Source: JAZMZS01 sp045120955 (GTDB lineage Bacteria > Bacillota > Clostridia > Oscillospirales > CAG-272). Taken from it: a stretch of DNA of 64,000 nucleotides. Positions within the stretch are counted from its first letter, which is position 1. Every line of letters starts with the position of its first letter. Below the pieces are notes generated by a model. The model saw only the letters and a program-made list of their open reading frames with translations. It made no database searches and had not been told where the DNA came from. Shown here in pieces: positions 26,183 through 33,912 of this stretch. The position numbers were made by a program, and so were the translations under genes. The stretch spans positions 17,927 through 81,926 of the forward strand of contig JBGVFH010000010.1 in the NCBI GenBank assembly GCA_045120955.1, written 5' to 3'.

Positions 26183-27911
26183 GCTCTATCTCCTCTCTCT
26201 GAAGCTGTGAGCTGCATATCTCACGATACACCTCGCAAGTACGCAAAAGCTCTCTGTGAGTGCCGAATCCCGCCACTCTTCCGTCGTCAAGCACAACTAT
26301 CCTGTCCGCACCTCTGACAGTTCCTACACGCTGTGAAACAATAAACACGGTCATATCTGCGCTGTATTCCTTTATCGAAGCACGCAGTCTTGCGTCTGTT
26401 GCAAAATCGAGTGCGGATGCGCTGTCGTCAAGTATAAGTATGTCGGGACGTCTGACGAGCGCTCTCGCTATCGTAAGGCGCTGTCTCTGACCGCCCGAGA
26501 GGTTTTTGCCTCCCTGCTCTATCCTGTAGTCAAGCCCCTCGCCCTTCTCCTCAACAAAGTCGAGTGCCTGAGCGACCTCAAGTGCCGTGTACATCTGCCA
26601 ATCGTCCGCATCGCCCTTTCCCATGCGGAGATTGCTTCTTATATCTCCCGAGAAAAGCACCGCACGCTGTGCAACTACCGCTACCCTTTCTCTGAGTGCC
26701 TTCGTATCAAGCTCGCACAACGGAATTCCGTTTATATATATTTTCCCGCTCTGAGGCTCATAAAAACGGGGAATAAGGTTGACAAGTGTACTCTTTCCCG
26801 AGCCTGTGCCGCCGATAATGCCGATAGTTTCGCCCGCCTCTGCGCTAAAGCTGATGCCGTCTATCGCCTCGGATGCCGCACCCGGATATGCAAAGCTTAC
26901 GTTTTCAAAGCGTACGGACATACCATTGCCCTGTGCATCAAGCTTTTTTCCGCTGTGCTCGTCGCTTGACGGCTTTATGTCAAAGATAGAGTTTACACGG
27001 TTAAGGGATGCAAATGACTTTGACATAAGAATAATAAAGTTGACCAGCTTTACAAGCTCGACAAGGATCTGCGACATATAGTTTACAAGTGCGATGACCT
27101 CGCCCCGGCTCAGTGCACCGCCGTCTACTCTCACCGCACCCGACCACAGCAAAAACACGGTTGCTGCGTTGATTATCACAAAGGTAACGGGGTTGAGAAG
27201 TGCGGATATCTTTCCGACGAATATCTGCGCTCTGTAAAGCACGCCGTTCTCCTCAGCATACTTTTCGTCCTCGTTTTTTTGACGGTTAAAGGCACGGATA
27301 ACACGCACGCCGCTGAGATTTTCCCTTGTCGAAAGCATTACTCTGTCAAGATGCGACTGCACCTTTTTATACAGAGGCATACAAACGATAGGAATCAAAA
27401 ATACGACCGCAAGCAGCAGCAAAATGGTAATTACAAATATAACCGCTATCTTTGCGTCTACCGTAAATGCCATTATCATAGCACCGAAAACCACAAAGGG
27501 AGAGCGCATAAACAGACGCAAAAACATATTTACACCGTTCTGCACCTGATTTATGTCATTTGTCATTCGTGTAATGAGAGTAGAACAGCCTATCTCATCT
27601 ATCTCACGGTACGTCAGAGAATTTATATGTGAGAACAGGTCTTTTCTCATAGCCGTTCCTACCGCTACAGCACTCTTGGCGGCAAAATACTGCGCCGTTA
27701 TCGCACTGACAAAGCCGACCGCACCGAGCAAAATGAGCCAAAGCCCTATCTTGACTATGTATGCCGTGTCAGCGTTGCCTATTCCCGTATCGACCAGCTT
27801 TGCCACAAGCAGCGGAACAAACAGCTCAAACAACGCCTCGAGCATCTTGAACAAAGGTGCAAGCACATTCTCTGCCGGTTTTAGCTTCATGTATTTTAAA
27901 AATCGTTTCAT
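26169..27911 (-). CDS. ABC exporter, ATP-binding/permease half, degenerate site
   Basis: Partner half, 580 residues: six membrane segments (about 15-300) and a nucleotide-binding domain with Walker A GGTGSGKST, signature LSGGQRQRLT and Walker B ILILDDSASALD. The usual catalytic Glu after Walker B is Asp, so this half likely contributes the non-hydrolysing site, as in known asymmetrical exporters. First gene of the two-gene operon. Confidence 0.92.
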   Translation of the reverse strand: MKRFLKYMKLKPAENVLAPLFKMLEALFELFVPLLVAKLVDTGIGNADTAYIVKIGLWLILLGAVGFVSAITAQYFAAKSAVAVGTAMRKDLFSHINSLTYREIDEIGCSTLITRMTNDINQVQNGVNMFLRLFMRSPFVVFGAMIMAFTVDAKIAVIFVITILLLLAVVFLIPIVCMPLYKKVQSHLDRVMLSTRENLSGVRVIRAFNRQKNEDEKYAEENGVLYRAQIFVGKISALLNPVTFVIINAATVFLLWSGAVRVDGGALSRGEVIALVNYMSQILVELVKLVNFIILMSKSFASLNRVNSIFDIKPSSDEHSGKKLDAQGNGMSVRFENVSFAYPGAASEAIDGISFSAEAGETIGIIGGTGSGKSTLVNLIPRFYEPQSGKIYINGIPLCELDTKALRERVAVVAQRAVLFSGDIRSNLRMGKGDADDWQMYTALEVAQALDFVEEKGEGLDYRIEQGGKNLSGGQRQRLTIARALVRRPDILILDDSASALDFATDARLRASIKEYSADMTVFIVSQRVGTVRGADRIVVLDDGRVAGFGTHRELLRTCEVYREICSSQLQREEIERDEK

Positions 27912-27990
27912 ATTAACTCCAATAACATTTGGTATGTCTCAAAAGCAGATCTATCATATTGCACTGCATTTTCTGCGTTGGGTAAAAAAA

Positions 27991-28094
27991 CGGGCAGCGC
28001 CCGCACCCATCCTCCCGCCTATTGTATCTTTGGTTTTTCTTTAACTCAACCAAACGGCGGGGCGTAACTTCGCAATTTCCTATGTGATAAAAAA
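27991..28094 (+). repeat. Terminator-associated interspersed repeat, copy 4 (type A)
   Basis: AAAAAAA-CGGGCAGCGCCCG, CACCCATCCTCCCGCCTATTG, TTTCTTTAACTCAACCAAACGGCGGGGCG, CGCAATTTCCTATGTGATAAAAAA against the rpsT terminator. Confidence 0.85.
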
Positions 28095-28130
28095 CAACGC
28101 AACGGTGGGTCAACCGTTGCGCTTGTTTTT
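28094..28130 (-). terminator. Terminator of rpsT
   Basis: GCGCAACGG and CCGTTGCG pair; the minus-strand T-tract is the right edge of repeat copy 4. Confidence 0.85.
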
Positions 28131-28393
28131 TACGCCATAGCGTTAAGCTTCTTTGTAAACTGGCTCTTTTTGTGAGCTGCACAGTTCTTATGAATGTTTC
28201 CGCGAACAGCAGCCTTGTCAAGCATCTTTACTGCAGCTACATATGCTGCCTGTGCTGCTGCCTTGTCGCCTGCTTCAACCGCTGCTGTAAACTTCTTCAT
28301 AGAAGTCTTGAGCTGTGACTTGAAGATCTGGTTCTGAAGTGTCTTGGCACTTATAACCTTTACACGCTTCTTTGCTGATTTGATATTCGGCAA
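28130..28393 (-). CDS. rpsT: 30S ribosomal protein S20
   Basis: Binds 16S rRNA in the small subunit. 87 residues, basic helical protein starting MPNIKSAKKRVKV as usual. Its leader (about 28425-28461) folds into a stem AGCGAAATACAGCGC/GCGCTATTCGCT before GGAGG, which could be an autoregulatory element. Own promoter and terminator. Confidence 0.96.
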   Translation of the reverse strand: MPNIKSAKKRVKVISAKTLQNQIFKSQLKTSMKKFTAAVEAGDKAAAQAAYVAAVKMLDKAAVRGNIHKNCAAHKKSQFTKKLNAMA

Positions 28394-28480
28394 GATCTAC
28401 ACCTCCTTACGAATTTTATAGAAAGCGAATAGCGCCTGAGAGGATGCGCTGTATTTCGCTGCACACTATCACAGTTACTT

Positions 28481-28509
28481 ATGTTAACACAAATCAAAGA
28501 TAATTTCAA
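28481..28509 (-). promoter_or_regulatory. Promoter of rpsT
   Basis: Minus strand TTGAAA (28504-28509), 17 bp, TAACAT (28481-28486). Confidence 0.55.
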
Positions 28510-28567
28510 GTAGTTTGCGAAAAAAAGTTTGCGATATTTTAATTTTTCTTCCTCATCGGTGCTTTTC

Positions 28568-29743
28568 TTACTTTTTATACCCGATAAGTGTCGATGCTCC
28601 CTTTTTCAGCGCCTCTATAAACACCTGAGCCTCCTCGAGCGTATTCTCTCTTGACAGGCTCACTCTTATCGTTCGGTCTGCTGCATCGGGGGAAATGCCG
28701 AAAGCTGCAAGAGCAGGGCTTGTCTGCTTTGAATGAGAGGAGCAGGCAGAACCGCTGGAAACGTATATGCCTTCGGAGGAGAGGAAGTGCAGCATCGTCT
28801 CGCTTTTGATATTCGGGGTGGTGATGCTGATTATATACGGGACATGGTTTTTCGGTCGGTTGACGCAAAATCCCGCAAGCTCGCTGTCCGCTTCTATATG
28901 AGAGCAGATACATTCGTATATCTGCCTTGCTTGTTCATTAAACTGCGGCATCATCGCACGGCTCTCGCAGGCAGCCGCGGCAAATCCCGCTATATATGCG
29001 CTGTTCTCCGTACCTGCTCTCACCTCATACTCCTGTCCGCCTCCGTATATCACAGGCGAGAGCAAACGGCGCTTGAATATATTCGGATTTACCAAAAGTG
29101 CGCCGATACCCTTAGGTCCGTGTATTTTATGAGCGCTAATGCTGATAAGGTCCGCTCCGAGCGTATTTGCGTTTATCATGACCTTCAGATATGCCTGCAC
29201 GCAGTCGCAATGGCATACCGCATCGGGAGCGGCTGCTTTTACTCTGGCAAATGCACTTTTCACGTCATAAAGTGCGCCCGTTTCGTTGTTTACCGCCATA
29301 AACGAACACAGCACGACACGGCTGTCAAGCACCGAGGAAAGTGCCTCCATGTCTATTGCTCCGCCTTTTGTGGGAATTACCGCAATCTCAAAGCCCTCCC
29401 GCTCTAGCTGCTCGGCACATTTTCTCACCGACGGATGCTCTCCGTCGCCGACGAGCATTTTCGGGCGGAAGTGCCACGATTTTGAGCGACCGACTCCGAG
29501 CAATGCGAGGTTGTTCGCCTCGCTTCCGCTTGCGGTAAATACCAGCCTATGCTTTTGCGTATCCGTGCAAAGAGTCGAGAGGATGTCCGCACGACAGCGC
29601 TCAAGCAGCTTGTGCGCTTCGTGTCCTGCGCTGTGAAGAGATGACGGGTTTGCGTATATCTGTCCGAGCGTGTTGCTTATCGCTCGGATACACTCCTCCG
29701 ACGGTCTGGTAGTCGCCGAGTTGTCAAAATATATTTCTCTCAT
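28568..29743 (-). CDS. Cysteine desulfurase (NifS/IscS-like)
   Basis: PLP enzyme removing sulfur from cysteine for iron-sulfur or thionucleoside synthesis. 391 residues. N-terminal YFDNSATTRPS, the PLP lysine in SISAHKIHGPKG, and the catalytic Cys loop SSGSACSSHS. No iscU or mnmA gene is adjacent. It follows a lipoprotein gene after 12 bp, on the same strand as murD and the methionine gamma-lyase-like gene. Confidence 0.92.
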   Translation of the reverse strand: MREIYFDNSATTRPSEECIRAISNTLGQIYANPSSLHSAGHEAHKLLERCRADILSTLCTDTQKHRLVFTASGSEANNLALLGVGRSKSWHFRPKMLVGDGEHPSVRKCAEQLEREGFEIAVIPTKGGAIDMEALSSVLDSRVVLCSFMAVNNETGALYDVKSAFARVKAAAPDAVCHCDCVQAYLKVMINANTLGADLISISAHKIHGPKGIGALLVNPNIFKRRLLSPVIYGGGQEYEVRAGTENSAYIAGFAAAACESRAMMPQFNEQARQIYECICSHIEADSELAGFCVNRPKNHVPYIISITTPNIKSETMLHFLSSEGIYVSSGSACSSHSKQTSPALAAFGISPDAADRTIRVSLSRENTLEEAQVFIEALKKGASTLIGYKK

Positions 29744-29755
29744 ATTCGGGCATCC

Positions 29756-30298
29756 TTATACCTTGAAGCTGAAATAATCGAGTATAAATTCAACCTCGGT
29801 CTCGTGCGTCTCATAAAACTCCTCGGTGGAGGTGTAGGTGAAAACGTATATTCTCTGACCGTATACACACAGCACCTGCATGAACTTGTAGCTTTCTCCC
29901 ATGACGTCGGCACTGAAAACATACTTTTTAGCCTTCTCTGTGCCAAGCTCGGTGTCGATATCTCTTGAAGTGACATTAATATTGTCATATATCTCGCCGT
30001 ATGACTCAAGCAGACTCTCGAAATACTGCTCGGGAGTGTCAAACTGTCCGTTGAGCTGTGATGACATGACAGAAATGTTTGATTTGTCACCGCTCGTTCC
30101 GTTGGCAACTGCACTGACATAGCCGTTCTGGCTTGCAACTGTCCATTCGGAGGGCACTTCGAGATTAAAATCGTTGATATCCGTGGATATGATCTTAAAT
30201 CCCATGTGCGCCTCGCCCGAAGATGAGCATGACGAAATTGACAGGCAAACAGCTATACACATAACGAGTGTAAGAATAACAGATATGATCTTTTTCAT
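29756..30298 (-). CDS. Lipoprotein of unknown function (PsbP-like fold suspected)
   Basis: 180 residues with a signal peptide and lipobox SISSC (Cys about 24), so probably anchored on the outer face of the membrane. The body (FNLEVPSEWTV... TPEQYFESLLESY... YKFMQV) resembles the PsbP/DUF1795-like fold by pattern, an inference only. It sits between the methionine gamma-lyase-like and desulfurase genes with short gaps (23 and 12 bp), probably in one operon. Confidence 0.75.
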   Translation of the reverse strand: MKKIISVILTLVMCIAVCLSISSCSSSGEAHMGFKIISTDINDFNLEVPSEWTVASQNGYVSAVANGTSGDKSNISVMSSQLNGQFDTPEQYFESLLESYGEIYDNINVTSRDIDTELGTEKAKKYVFSADVMGESYKFMQVLCVYGQRIYVFTYTSTEEFYETHETEVEFILDYFSFKV

Positions 30299-30321
30299 TT
30301 TTTTATCCTTGTTTTTATTTT

Positions 30322-31566
30322 TTATTTATCTAATAAAGAAAGCACCTGCTCAGCGGCAGAGAGCACACCCACCTTGCCGCTCTCGTATGTCAACCCGCCT
30401 TGAAAAAATGCCGTATATGGGGGACGAAGCGGACCGTCGGCAGAAAGCTCAATAGATGCGCCCATGCAAAATGTTCCCGCCGCCATTATGACCTTGTCGG
30501 CATATCCCGGCATTGCCCACGGCTCTGGAGTGACGAACGCATCGACAGGAGAGCCGAACTGTATGCCTCTGCAAAAAGCACACAGCCCTTCGGGTGTACC
30601 TAACTTTACCGCTTGAATGATGTCCGAGCGCCGAGTGCTCCATGACGGCTCTGTTTCAAATCCGAGCTTTTCGAATATATATGCGGCGAGATGTGCCGTC
30701 ATCAGAGCCTGAGACACCGTATGCGGTGCATAAAAAAGACCTTTGTACATATTTTTCGACTGTCCGAGCGACGCTCCTACCTCGAGTCCCGTTCCGGGAG
30801 TGGTAAGTCTGTAGGAAGCTAGCTCCACAGCCCTCTTGCTTCCCGCAAGATAGCCGCCGCAGTCTGCCATACCTCCGCCCGGATTTTTTATAAGAGAGCC
30901 TATGATAAGATCCGACTCGTACGGCTCGTACAGCTCAGTAAATTCGCCGTAGCAGTTGTCTGTTACAAAATACGCACCGGAGAGCGAATGTACGAGACGT
31001 GCCGCCTCGTTTATCTCTTCGCTTGTAAGGGTCGGACGGTTGAGATATCCCTTTGAGCGCTGAGCGTAGACTACCTTTATCTTCTTTGCGTCATCACAGG
31101 CAAGTGCCTGCTTGAGCGCCTCCATGTCTATTTTACCGTCCTTTAGCTCCTGTTGCATATACGAAACACCGAAATCACGCAGAGAGCCGCTTCCGTCGTT
31201 GCCGTTTATCACCTCGTCGAGCGTGTCATACGGCTTTCCCGTGACGGAAAACATAACATCCCCCGGTCTGAGCAGACCGAACAGACCTATAGATAGTGCG
31301 TGCGTACCGTTTGCAATGCTGTGACGGACAAACGCCGCCTCAACGCCGAACACCTCAGCGTATATCTTGTCAAGGGTGTCTCTTCCCTTATCATCATAGC
31401 CATAGCCGTCCGTCGGCATAAAATGCGAGCTTGATACTCTGTTCTGACGGAAGCTGTCGAGTATCTTCTTTGTGTTCTTTTCCGATACACGTCGTATCTC
31501 TTTGAAAATCGGCTCAAGTGCGTCCTCCGCCTCAGCGCACAAAAGCTCAAGTTCTGTTTTGTTCAT
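30322..31566 (-). CDS. Methionine gamma-lyase family protein (YnbB/aluminium resistance type)
   Basis: PLP-dependent enzyme of the cystathionine gamma-synthase-related clan. 414 residues, full length for the YnbB-type family. Visible are FGVEAAFVRHSIANGTHAL, a YAQRSKGY segment and NCYGEF, with the probable PLP lysine in the GGYLAGSK stretch. The true reaction of the family is not established; the aluminium-resistance name is historic. Downstream of murD (39 bp gap). Confidence 0.85.
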   Translation of the reverse strand: MNKTELELLCAEAEDALEPIFKEIRRVSEKNTKKILDSFRQNRVSSSHFMPTDGYGYDDKGRDTLDKIYAEVFGVEAAFVRHSIANGTHALSIGLFGLLRPGDVMFSVTGKPYDTLDEVINGNDGSGSLRDFGVSYMQQELKDGKIDMEALKQALACDDAKKIKVVYAQRSKGYLNRPTLTSEEINEAARLVHSLSGAYFVTDNCYGEFTELYEPYESDLIIGSLIKNPGGGMADCGGYLAGSKRAVELASYRLTTPGTGLEVGASLGQSKNMYKGLFYAPHTVSQALMTAHLAAYIFEKLGFETEPSWSTRRSDIIQAVKLGTPEGLCAFCRGIQFGSPVDAFVTPEPWAMPGYADKVIMAAGTFCMGASIELSADGPLRPPYTAFFQGGLTYESGKVGVLSAAEQVLSLLDK

Positions 31567-31605
31567 TTTGTCTATCCTTGTTTTTCTCTTATATACTGAA
31601 TATGC

Positions 31606-33051
31606 TCACAGTCTGTTGACGGCTTCTTTGAACTTTTTGCCGCGCTCTTCGAAGTTTTTGAACATATCAAAGGATGCGCACGCAGGAGAAAGTATTACTC
31701 TGTCTCCGGGGCTCGCCGCCTCCCTTGCTCTCTCTATAGCAAGATAAAAGTCAGGCTCGTATACATACTCAAGACCGCTCGAGGCAAAGTCGGGACAGCT
31801 CTCTATAGCATCCGCTATCGCCTTTGCCGTTGCCCCGCACAAAACGACCGTCTTTGCCTTTTCGCAAAGCACCTCTGCCAAAGGTGCAAAGGGAATATGC
31901 TTGTCATATCCGCCGCATATCACTATGCTCTTATCTTTAAAGGAGCGGAGCGCCGCCGCAGTTCTCGTAGGCGATGAGTCTATAGAGGAATTATAGTAGT
32001 CGACGCCGTCAAGCTTGCGGACAAACTCAAGCCTGTGCTCGACCCCTCCGAAGGTATGCGCAGTCTCACGCAGCACCTGAACAAAAAGCTCCTCGTCAAA
32101 GCCAAGCCCGTACACAGCGCCTGCCGCCGCCATGTAATTTTCTATATTGTGGTTGCCCGGCAGCTTTATATTCGAAGCGTCAAGCAGCACCGTTTCACAC
32201 ACACCCTCACGCAGGATAACGTTTCCGTCATCAAGATACACCATGCCGTCGGTAAAGGTACAGCTCTTCTCCGTCAAAGAAAAGCCTACCTTCTCCATGC
32301 CCTCAATATCTGCGCTCTCAAGTATCTCTCTCGTTATTTCGTTTGAAAGATTGCTGACCAGCCGTTTGCAACCGCCGTTTTTGTAGATATTTTTCTTTGC
32401 CTCCGAATATTCCTGCATATCCGTATGCCAGTTGAGATGGTTTGGCGTTATGTTGGTAATAACGGCAACGGAAGGTGAGTCTTTCATACTCTGAAGCTGA
32501 AATGACGAAAGCTCCACTACAGCTATATCCTCCTCGCTCATGTCATAAACGAGAGGAAGAAGCGGAGTGCCTATATTTCCGCCAACATATGCCTTGCCGC
32601 AGCTGCCGCTTTTTTCAAGAAGGCTCTTGACGAGCAGATATGTCAAGGTGGTGGTTGTCGTCTTTCCGTCGCTTCCGGTGACAGCAACTATCTTTGCGGG
32701 TGTGAGAGAGAAAAACAGCTCCATCTCACTCGTAAGGCAGGCACCTGCCGCCTGTGCCGCCGCTATCTGCGCAACGTCAGGACGAAGTCCCGGAGAGCGG
32801 AAGATTATCTCTTCGTCAAGCTCTTCGAGATATCCCTCTCCGCATATCACGCATAGTCCTCTTTTCTCGCACAGCTCCTTTACCTGCGGGGAGAGCTGTT
32901 CAATCGGCTTTATATCTCGGGCGGTCACACACGCCCCCGCATCAAGCAAAAAGCTGATGAGCGGAAGGTTGGACACGCCTATTCCTATAACTGCAACTCT
33001 TTTATTTTCAAAGCGGCTGCGCACCGTATCTCTCAAACTCATAAAACTCAC
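31606..33051 (-). CDS. murD: UDP-N-acetylmuramoyl-L-alanine:D-glutamate ligase
   Basis: Cytosolic Mur ligase adding D-Glu to the peptidoglycan precursor. 481 residues with the N-terminal UDP-binding region (IGIGVSNLPLISFL), the ATP loop TGSDGKTTTTT, and ITNITPNHLNWH and NSSIDSSPTRTAAAL. First gene of a minus-strand transcript. No other division-wall (dcw) gene is adjacent. Confidence 0.96.
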   Translation of the reverse strand: MSFMSLRDTVRSRFENKRVAVIGIGVSNLPLISFLLDAGACVTARDIKPIEQLSPQVKELCEKRGLCVICGEGYLEELDEEIIFRSPGLRPDVAQIAAAQAAGACLTSEMELFFSLTPAKIVAVTGSDGKTTTTTLTYLLVKSLLEKSGSCGKAYVGGNIGTPLLPLVYDMSEEDIAVVELSSFQLQSMKDSPSVAVITNITPNHLNWHTDMQEYSEAKKNIYKNGGCKRLVSNLSNEITREILESADIEGMEKVGFSLTEKSCTFTDGMVYLDDGNVILREGVCETVLLDASNIKLPGNHNIENYMAAAGAVYGLGFDEELFVQVLRETAHTFGGVEHRLEFVRKLDGVDYYNSSIDSSPTRTAAALRSFKDKSIVICGGYDKHIPFAPLAEVLCEKAKTVVLCGATAKAIADAIESCPDFASSGLEYVYEPDFYLAIERAREAASPGDRVILSPACASFDMFKNFEERGKKFKEAVNRL

Positions 33052-33126
33052 GATTCTTTCAATAATTTTTTATTTTTATGCTCGGGCTGTCTGTGCCATA
33101 CGGGGAGCATAATACCATATCACTTT

Positions 33127-33155
33127 ATTATATATAATATTTGAAGTTCTTTCAA
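33127..33155 (-). promoter_or_regulatory. Promoter of murD operon
   Basis: Minus strand TTGAAA (33150-33155), 17 bp, TATAAT (33127-33132). Confidence 0.75.
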
Positions 33156-33236
33156 TGGCTAAAGTGTAAAATTTTTAATTATTTTTCATATTCTCCTTAT
33201 ATATACGCCGTATAATCGGCAAAAAGAAGTTAATAC

Positions 33237-33265
33237 TTGATTCATGCCGACTTATATGGTATTAT
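33237..33265 (+). promoter_or_regulatory. Promoter of lipoprotein gene
   Basis: TTGATT (33237-33242), 17 bp, TATTAT (33260-33265), with TCGGAGGAAG before the ATG. Confidence 0.65.
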
Positions 33266-33295
33266 TTTTATAATGTAATTTCTCGGAGGAAGTAT

Positions 33296-33709
33296 ATGAA
33301 AAAAATTGCACTTTTGCTGACTTTAGCTCTGCTCTCGCTGTCTTTGCTCTGCTCATGCACAGAGCATAACAACGAAAAAAATACCGAGGATCAAAACGGA
33401 TCGGTGTCGCAGGATCAAAACGGTAGCACAGAGCAAGAGACTCCCATAACAGAATATCTCTACGGCAACTGGATAAACGAGCATGGAGAGAGCGAGCCGA
33501 TAGACAAAGAAACGGTAAACGGCTCACCGTACACCGTCAAAAGCATCGCAAAGGACGAATACGGAAATATCAAGGCTGTTCTCACCGTTGACGGAAGTGA
33601 AGTAACATACATAGTTTACCGCTATTATGTAGGATATGCGGAATATTCCTATATGGAGGCACTCTTCTCGGCAAAGGATATCACATTTAAATATTCAAAG
33701 CAAGGATAA
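33296..33709 (+). CDS. Small lipoprotein of unknown function
   Basis: 137 residues with a signal peptide and lipobox LLCSC (Cys about 20), a low-complexity Gln/Asn/Asp/Ser linker (ENDQNGSVSQDQNGS pattern), then a small domain beginning LYGNWINEHGESEPI. The Trp-Ile-containing start of this domain is reminiscent of stress-related lipocalin-like modules, but I do not recognise it. Strong GGAGG ribosome binding site and a downstream hairpin. Confidence 0.7.
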   Translation: MKKIALLLTLALLSLSLLCSCTEHNNEKNTEDQNGSVSQDQNGSTEQETPITEYLYGNWINEHGESEPIDKETVNGSPYTVKSIAKDEYGNIKAVLTVDGSEVTYIVYRYYVGYAEYSYMEALFSAKDITFKYSKQG

Positions 33710-33718
33710 AATGCTATT

Positions 33719-33774
33719 TGTGCACAAGCCTTATTTATATGAGCAAACTTGTGCACATATTTTATGCTTTTTTC
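33719..33774 (+). terminator. Terminator of small lipoprotein gene
   Basis: TGTGCACAAG pairs with CTTGTGCACA, followed by TATTTTATGCTTTTTT. Confidence 0.65.
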
Positions 33775-33816
33775 GCAATAAGTACAATTTTTCTAACAAT
33801 GATAACATCGTATTTG

Positions 33817-33845
33817 TTGACAATTTGTTGATAATATGGTAGGAT
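33817..33845 (+). promoter_or_regulatory. Promoter of NhaC-like gene
   Basis: TTGACA (33817-33822), 17 bp, TAGGAT (33840-33845). Confidence 0.75.
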
Positions 33846-33858
33846 ATATACGATTGGT

Positions 33859-33880
33859 AAACAAACCGGAGGGTTTGTTT
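33859..33880 (+). promoter_or_regulatory. Leader hairpin before NhaC-like gene
   Basis: AAACAAACC pairs perfectly with GGTTTGTTT around GGAG, followed by a T-rich stretch. It lies in the short leader between promoter and ribosome binding site and could act as an attenuator. Confidence 0.5.
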
Positions 33881-33912
33881 GCTTTCTATTTATTATATCA
33901 AGGAGAAAGACA

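Noticed and set aside
27913..28221. 102-codon minus-strand open frame
   Set aside because: Overlaps rpsT and repeat copy 4 in a different frame.
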